Below, one piece after another: positions 59,654-64,000 of a stretch of 64,000 bases of DNA. The notes below the pieces were generated by a model, which saw nothing but the letters and a program-made list of their open reading frames with translations, was not told where the DNA came from and did no database searches. How positions within the stretch are numbered: the stretch's first letter is position 1; every line of letters starts with the position of its first letter. The translations under genes were made by a program, and so were the position numbers. This DNA comes from Acidobacteriota bacterium (GTDB lineage: Bacteria; Acidobacteriota; Thermoanaerobaculia; Multivoradales; Multivoraceae): the NCBI GenBank assembly GCA_003388555.1, contig QQVD01000004.1:1-64000 (forward strand). Direction: 5' to 3'.

Positions 59654-60678
59654 CCACCACCCTGGTGACCGGTGCCGCCGGCTTCCTCGGCTCGCACCTG
59701 TGCGACCGGCTGATCCGTGAGGGCCACCGGGTCGTCGGACTCGACAACTTCCTCACCGGGCATCGGCGCAATCTCGCCCACCTCGACGGCAACGACCGGT
59801 TCCGTTTCATCGAGCACGACATCTCCAAACCGATCGTCGTCGACGAGCCGATCGACAACATCCTGCATTTCGCCTCTCCGGCGAGTCCGATCGACTATCT
59901 CGAGCTGCCGATCCAGACGCTGAAGGTCGGGTCGCTCGGCACCCACAACACGCTGGGGATCGCCAAGGCGCACGGCGCTCGCTACCTGCTCGCGTCGACC
60001 TCGGAGGTGTACGGCGATCCCCTGGTCCACCCGCAACCGGAGAGCTACTGGGGCAACGTCAACCCGGTCGGACCACGAGGCGTCTACGACGAGGCGAAGC
60101 GCTTCGCCGAGGCCATGGTCATGGCCTACCACCGCTTCCACGGCCTCGAGACGAGGATCGTACGGATCTTCAACACCTACGGGCCGCGCATGCGCCGCCG
60201 CGATGGCCGGGTGGTGCCGAACTTCATCCGCCAGGCGTTGGCGGGCGAGCCGATGACGGTCTACGGCGACGGGTCGCAGACCCGCTCCTTCTGCTACGTC
60301 AGCGACCTGGTCGACGGCATCCACCGGTTGCTGCTCAGCGATACCGCCGAGCCGGTCAACATCGGCAATCCTGCGGAGATGAGCATCCTCGAGTTCGCCC
60401 GTGCCATCGCCGCCGCCGTCGGCGCCTCGGAACGGATCGAGTACCGCGACCTGCCGGTCGACGACCCACGCACCCGCCAACCCGACATCACCCGCGCCCG
60501 CCAGCTGCTCGGCTGGGAGCCTCGGGTGCCGTTGGCAGAGGGGCTGCGCCAGACCATCGCCTACTTCCGCGAGCTCGCTCCCGAGGCGCCCGACGGGCCG
60601 GGCGCGAGCGGCGACGAAGGGGCTGCAGGGGCCACAGAGACCGTAGAGACCGCCGAGCGGCCTCGGGAACGCCGGTGA
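59650..60678 (+). CDS. uxs: UDP-glucuronate decarboxylase (UDP-xylose synthase)
   Basis: NAD-dependent short-chain dehydrogenase that decarboxylates UDP-glucuronate to UDP-xylose, a precursor for surface polysaccharide. The 342-residue product begins [20 protein letters not shown] and has the diagnostic [37 protein letters not shown] (catalytic Tyr and Lys), [10 protein letters not shown] and [18 protein letters not shown] Gly/Glu-rich tail of about 30 residues ends it. GTG start overlaps ugd. Confidence 0.95.
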   Translation: MTTTLVTGAAGFLGSHLCDRLIREGHRVVGLDNFLTGHRRNLAHLDGNDRFRFIEHDISKPIVVDEPIDNILHFASPASPIDYLELPIQTLKVGSLGTHNTLGIAKAHGARYLLASTSEVYGDPLVHPQPESYWGNVNPVGPRGVYDEAKRFAEAMVMAYHRFHGLETRIVRIFNTYGPRMRRRDGRVVPNFIRQALAGEPMTVYGDGSQTRSFCYVSDLVDGIHRLLLSDTAEPVNIGNPAEMSILEFARAIAAAVGASERIEYRDLPVDDPRTRQPDITRARQLLGWEPRVPLAEGLRQTIAYFRELAPEAPDGPGASGDEGAAGATETVETAERPRERR

Positions 60679-60686
60679 GGGCGGGG

Positions 60687-60944
60687 ATGAGTCGCCAGCT
60701 GGATCAGGCCTGCTCTCGCTGCGGTGAGCGGCGCGAGGGCCTGCAGCGGGCGCCCTACCCGGGAGAGCTGGGAGAGGAGCTCCTGCAGCGGGTCTGTCGA
60801 TCCTGCTGGGACGAGTGGCGGGAGATGGAGGTACGGGTGATCAACGAGCTGCGCCTGAACTTCATGGATCCCGCCGCGCAGGAGAAGCTGGCGCGACAGC
60901 TGCGTGCCTTCCTCTTCCCGGCCGATCCTCCGGCAGACGAGTGA
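60687..60944 (+). CDS. YggX-like Fe(II)-trafficking protein with zinc-ribbon-like cysteines
   Basis: Small 85-residue protein. YPGELGEELLQRV, WDEWREMEVRVINELRLNFM and LARQLRAFLF line up with the YggX family (YPGELGKRIY, INEKKLNMM, MVNFLF in E. coli), linked to Fe-S cluster protection. Unlike classical YggX it has two CxxC pairs, CSRC near residue 9 and CRSC near 37, that could bind zinc or iron. The ATG at 60687 fits the family; GTG 60675 would overlap uxs as GTGA. Function in a nucleotide-sugar operon is unclear. Confidence 0.78.
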   Translation: MSRQLDQACSRCGERREGLQRAPYPGELGEELLQRVCRSCWDEWREMEVRVINELRLNFMDPAAQEKLARQLRAFLFPADPPADE

Positions 60945-61678
60945 GCCCCGAAGGTCCGGCCCGTGCCGGCGGTCGGGGACTGTGGATCCGCATCGGCGTG
61001 CTCGCGGCCGTCGCGGCCGCCGGCTACGCCCTGCTGCAGGGGCCGCTGTCGGGGCTGCGCAGCGAAGAGGGCTGGCTGGCGCTGCTCGCTTCACTGCGCG
61101 AGCTCCCGGCGGCGCCGCTGCTGGTCGTCGGGACGTGCACGGCTCTGTGCCTGACCGGCCTGCCGATCACGCCGATGATCCTCGCCACCGGGGCGATCTT
61201 CGGCATCTGGCCGGGCAGCCTCTACAACTTCGCGACCCTCTGCATCGGCGCCGCGATCGGATACTGGCTCGGCAGGACGGCACTGCGCGGCACCACCGAG
61301 CAGCTGTTCGGCGATCGCCTGACCACCCTGCGCCGATTGCTCGGTCGGCGTGGCTTCTGGAACCTGGTGCGCATCCGCTACGTGCCGATCCCCTATCTCT
61401 TTGCCAACCTCGGCCTGGCCGCCTGCGGAGTTCCCTGGCGTCCCTTCATGCTGAGCACGGCGCTGGCGATGCTGCCGATCGCCATCACCTGGGCGGCGCT
61501 CGCCGGATCGATCGTCCAGGCCGGCACCGGGGACCGCAGCGCCGGTCTGCGCAACATGATGCTGGCCCTGGTGCTGCTCTTCCTGCTCAGCTTCCTGCCC
61601 AGCCAGGTGCTGGCCTGGCGTCGCGGCTTGCGCTACCGCGACCTGCTGGCCCGCCGCGCCGCTCGCGACGGCTCCTGA
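60941..61678 (+). CDS. VTT-domain (TVP38/TMEM64/DedA-like) membrane protein
   Basis: Inner-membrane protein of the VTT superfamily, members of which scramble or flip lipids. The 245-residue product has five to six hydrophobic segments, the re-entrant motif LTGLPITPMILATGAIFGIWPG in parts, IGAAIGYWLGRTALRG, and VRIRYVPIPYLFANLGLAACGV. GTG 60941 overlaps the YggX-like stop as GTGA. Last gene of the ugd operon; its end is eight bases from the convergent ClpX-like gene. Confidence 0.87.
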   Translation: MSPEGPARAGGRGLWIRIGVLAAVAAAGYALLQGPLSGLRSEEGWLALLASLRELPAAPLLVVGTCTALCLTGLPITPMILATGAIFGIWPGSLYNFATLCIGAAIGYWLGRTALRGTTEQLFGDRLTTLRRLLGRRGFWNLVRIRYVPIPYLFANLGLAACGVPWRPFMLSTALAMLPIAITWAALAGSIVQAGTGDRSAGLRNMMLALVLLFLLSFLPSQVLAWRRGLRYRDLLARRAARDGS

Positions 61679-61686
61679 GAGTTCGG

Positions 61687-62850
61687 TCAGATCGTGTCGC
61701 CGGGACGGGCCATGGCACGTTCGACCTCTGGCAGGTCGATCGACAGCACCCCGCCCTCGGCCGCGGCCGGAGGATCGATCTCGAACGGCCTGACCACCTG
61801 GCGGAAGATCTCCCGCAGCGCCCTGGCGCCGATGCGCTTGCGCCTCGCGGCGGCTTCGGCGATCCGTTGCGCCGCGCTGGGCGACAGGGCCAGATCGACA
61901 CCGTAGGCCGCGAAGTAGTCGCGCGCCAGCAGATACGGGGAGTCGGGCGCCTCGAGCAGGATCTGCACCAGGTCGCCGGGGCGCAGGTCGTCGAGCAGGA
62001 CCACCGACTCGTAGCGCGACAGGAACTGCGGCGACATGCCGTAGGCGAAGAGATCCTCGGGTCGCAGCCAGTCGCGCAGCCGGAAGGGCAGCTCCTCGCG
62101 CACGCTGGTGCCCTCGACGACCGTCACCGGTTGCAGCGCGCCGCGGTCGGCGCCGACCGTCACCCGGTCGTAGACCGCGTCGTAGAGGCCCTCGAAGGCA
62201 CCGCCGGCGACGAACAGCAGCTGGCGCGAGTCGATGTCGACCCGGCCCGAACCGAGCCACTCGGGCAGGTCGACGGGCACCGATTCGTTCTCCATCAGGG
62301 TGAGGAGCGACTCCTGGGCGCGAATCCCGGCGACGTTCGGCTCGCCTTCGACCTGGGAGCGGATCTTGTCGACCTCGTCGACGAATACCACGCCACCGGA
62401 GATACGTTCGCAGAGCTGCTCCAGCGTCGCTTCGGGACCGAGCACCGTGCGCGCCTGTTCGAGCAGGCCCAGCAGCACCACCTGACCCGGACGTCCGCGC
62501 TCGGCCTCGCGTCCGAGCACATTGGCGTGCAGTCGGAGCACGATGGGCCGCTCCCCCGGCGCCGGCGCAGCGACCGCGGCCGGCGACTGGAGCGCCGGCC
62601 GTTCTCCGAAGTAGTGCTCGACCGCCCGCATCAGGGTCGTCTTGCCCATGCCCGACGATCCGATCATCAGGATGTTGCCTGCGTGCACGCCGCTCAGACG
62701 CTTGGCGAGAGCGATCGCCACCTCGGCGACCGCCTCACGCTGGCCGACGATCCGGCCGGACAGCTGGGCGGCGATCTGGCGTGCGGTCGGCGGGGCCGAG
62801 CTCCTCTCGCCCGCCGCGTCACGGGTTCCGGTGGTCGCCGTCTCGTCCAT
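61687..62850 (-). CDS. ClpX-like AAA+ ATPase lacking ClpX docking features
   Basis: AAA+ ATPase of the ClpX branch, 387 residues. It has Walker A GSSGMGKTT, Walker B GGVVFVDEVDKIRSQ, the ClpX-type QLLFVAGGAFEGLYD, FLSRYESVV and the sensor 2 GARALREIFRQV. It lacks three ClpX hallmarks: the N-terminal C4 zinc domain (residues 1-40 are polar, no Cys), the aromatic pore loop GYVG (here GREAERG), and the IGF loop that docks on ClpP. Probably a stand-alone remodelling ATPase. ATG 62850 precedes the conserved part by about 25 residues. Confidence 0.82.
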   Translation of the reverse strand: MDETATTGTRDAAGERSSAPPTARQIAAQLSGRIVGQREAVAEVAIALAKRLSGVHAGNILMIGSSGMGKTTLMRAVEHYFGERPALQSPAAVAAPAPGERPIVLRLHANVLGREAERGRPGQVVLLGLLEQARTVLGPEATLEQLCERISGGVVFVDEVDKIRSQVEGEPNVAGIRAQESLLTLMENESVPVDLPEWLGSGRVDIDSRQLLFVAGGAFEGLYDAVYDRVTVGADRGALQPVTVVEGTSVREELPFRLRDWLRPEDLFAYGMSPQFLSRYESVVLLDDLRPGDLVQILLEAPDSPYLLARDYFAAYGVDLALSPSAAQRIAEAAARRKRIGARALREIFRQVVRPFEIDPPAAAEGGVLSIDLPEVERAMARPGDTI

Positions 62851-62929
62851 CTCCGGGGCTCCTCCCTCGCTGCGGCTGCACGCTGATGCGTCGCCTCCTG
62901 CTCCGGCCGGCCGCGTCGCGACCAACGCC

Positions 62930-63943
62930 TCAGCGCGGGGCGCCGAGCGGCAGCACCGGGGCCAGCTCGACCAGCACCTGGTCGTAGAGACGCTTCGAGA
63001 GCGTCCTGAAGGTCTCCCGATCGTAACGCTCGGGGCTGGCCGAGAGCTCCACCCGGCTGCCGCCCTCGGCCCCCACGGTGACCTTGACCCGCACGTCGCC
63101 CCAGATCAGCGACCATCCCGGCGTCACCTCGACACGCCGATCGAAGGCCACGCCGAGCTCGCGCAGGGCATCGATCACCGCGCCGAGGACCCGGCCCTCA
63201 CGCACCTCGTACTCCTCCTCGGGCAGCCGGAAGAAGGACTTGAAGTGCTCCGGAGGAGGCTCGTAGCCGTCGGTCTCGAGCAGCTTCTGGAAGCGTGCCT
63301 CGTCGAGCAGAGACTCGAACGAGGGGTCGGTGCGCAGTGCGATCCGGGAACGCTCGTCGAGCGCCACCGCCTGCTCGAGCAGTCCGATCGCCTCCTGTGG
63401 GCGATCGGCGACGGCGTGGTTCTTGGCCACCAGCAGGAGCGCCTCGAGCTGGTCCGGCGCCAGTTCCAGGTAGCGCCGGAAGTGGCCCTCCGCCTTCTCG
63501 GCGTCTCCGGCGAGCAGGTATGCGGCTCCCAGATTGATGTGGTTGTCGAGCGCCTCGGGGTCGAGCTCACGGGCGCGCTCGAAGCCGGCGATCGCCTCCG
63601 CATAGCGTCGCTGGGAGATCTCCAGGGCGCCGAGGGTGAGCCACCCGGGGCGCAGCTCCGGGTCGATCTCGAGCGCCTGTTCGAGATCGGCCCTCCCCGC
63701 CACGGGGTCGCGGAGCATGAAGTGAGCCTCGCTGCGAGTCAGCAGCACCTCGGCGCGCGGACGCCGCGATTTCGCGGCCAGCCCGTCGAGGATCCGCAGC
63801 GCCTGCTCCGGCTCGCCTGCCTCGAGTCGCGCCCTGGCGTCGGCGAGCGACTCGGCGGCCAGCGGCGACGCCGCCAGCAGCACGACCGCGCCGCCCAGCG
63901 CCACGACACGACGGATTCCTCTGGCCAGCGGCCGACGGCTCAT
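62930..63943 (-). CDS. exported TPR protein
   Basis: Periplasmic or secreted protein of 337 residues. A signal peptide (MSRRPLARGIRRVVALGGAV, cut near ASPLAAES) precedes about five TPRs (ALEIDPELRPGWLTLGALEI, then ELDPEALDNHINLGAAYLLA). After residue about 235 comes a beta-rich region (PGWSLIWGDVRVKVTVGAEG) that I cannot assign. ATG 63943 has GGAGG six bases upstream. It lies 79 bases before the ClpX-like gene on the same strand, so they are probably co-transcribed. Its own promoter may lie beyond the window edge. Confidence 0.85.
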   Translation of the reverse strand: MSRRPLARGIRRVVALGGAVVLLAASPLAAESLADARARLEAGEPEQALRILDGLAAKSRRPRAEVLLTRSEAHFMLRDPVAGRADLEQALEIDPELRPGWLTLGALEISQRRYAEAIAGFERARELDPEALDNHINLGAAYLLAGDAEKAEGHFRRYLELAPDQLEALLLVAKNHAVADRPQEAIGLLEQAVALDERSRIALRTDPSFESLLDEARFQKLLETDGYEPPPEHFKSFFRLPEEEYEVREGRVLGAVIDALRELGVAFDRRVEVTPGWSLIWGDVRVKVTVGAEGGSRVELSASPERYDRETFRTLSKRLYDQVLVELAPVLPLGAPR

Positions 63944-64000
63944 CGGGAGCCTCCCGGGAACGGCGGAACCGTCGGCAGCGAGTCCGGCTGGCGTCGACGC

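Overview
The window is a GC-rich chromosomal segment from a diderm bacterium. Evidence for an outer membrane with LPS: kdsA and kdsD (Kdo synthesis), an lpxH-type hydrolase, an Mla-type lipid transporter, a Lol-type lipoprotein box, and type IV pilus parts (PilT ATPase and a prepilin). Dense packing, the order hrcA-grpE-dnaK-dnaJ-prmA-rsmE-pilT and an MglA-like GTPase fit Acidobacteriota (Thermoanaerobaculia-like) best, with Myxococcota-like lineages second. This is inference; there is no rRNA gene here. No prophage, insertion sequence, CRISPR array or tRNA was recognised. Almost everything reads as core genome.

Layout. 1-3.6 kb (+): pyrG (5' end cut off), kdsA, kdsD, which make CTP, arabinose-5-phosphate and Kdo-8-phosphate for LPS. 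3.7-5.0 kb (-): tatA and tatC. 5.3-6.9 kb (+): a C-terminal processing peptidase. 6.9-7.6 kb: a non-coding repeat block with two G-rich arrays and a 26-bp inverted repeat. 7.6-9.9 kb (-): a site-2 protease and an aminotransferase, divergent from a DsbD-like reductase (10.2-12.1 kb). 12.1-39.2 kb is one long minus-strand run: rarA, a lipoprotein, a giant acidic TPR protein, rnhB, rplS, trmD, rimM, khpA, rpsP, ffh, an RND/MMPL exporter, pgsA, a lytic transglycosylase, alaS, recX, pilT, rsmE, prmA, dnaJ, dnaK, grpE and hrcA. 39.5-45.0 kb (+): an MglA-like GTPase with an extra C-terminal region, nrdR, lon, thiL. 45.1-55.2 kb (-): a tandem helix-turn-helix protein with a lysine-rich linker, a prepilin, a very large sigma-54 activator, aroA, lpxH, mrp and plsC. 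55.5-61.7 kb (+): mlaE-mlaF-mlaD, then ugd-uxs-yggX-like-VTT. 61.7-63.9 kb (-): a ClpX-like ATPase and an exported TPR protein.

The most interesting unit is 46.2-50.6 kb. A prepilin gene is preceded by a good sigma-54 promoter (GG and GC ten bases apart), and just upstream on the same strand lies a sigma-54 activator of about 1,190 residues with no receiver domain but a long TPR-like N-terminal half. It looks like a one-component switch for a pilus or pseudopilus subunit. Other points worth a second look: the duplicated HTH protein with a histone-like linker next to that unit, the MglA fusion, the degenerate ClpX-like ATPase, and a YggX-like protein carrying a zinc-ribbon-like cysteine set inside a UDP-xylose operon.

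Two local habits helped place starts. Many genes are coupled by NTGA overlaps, including TTGA. Several first genes lie a few bases after a TANNNT hexamer, which suggests short or absent leaders. Domain calls rest on motif recognition by eye, not on database searches.
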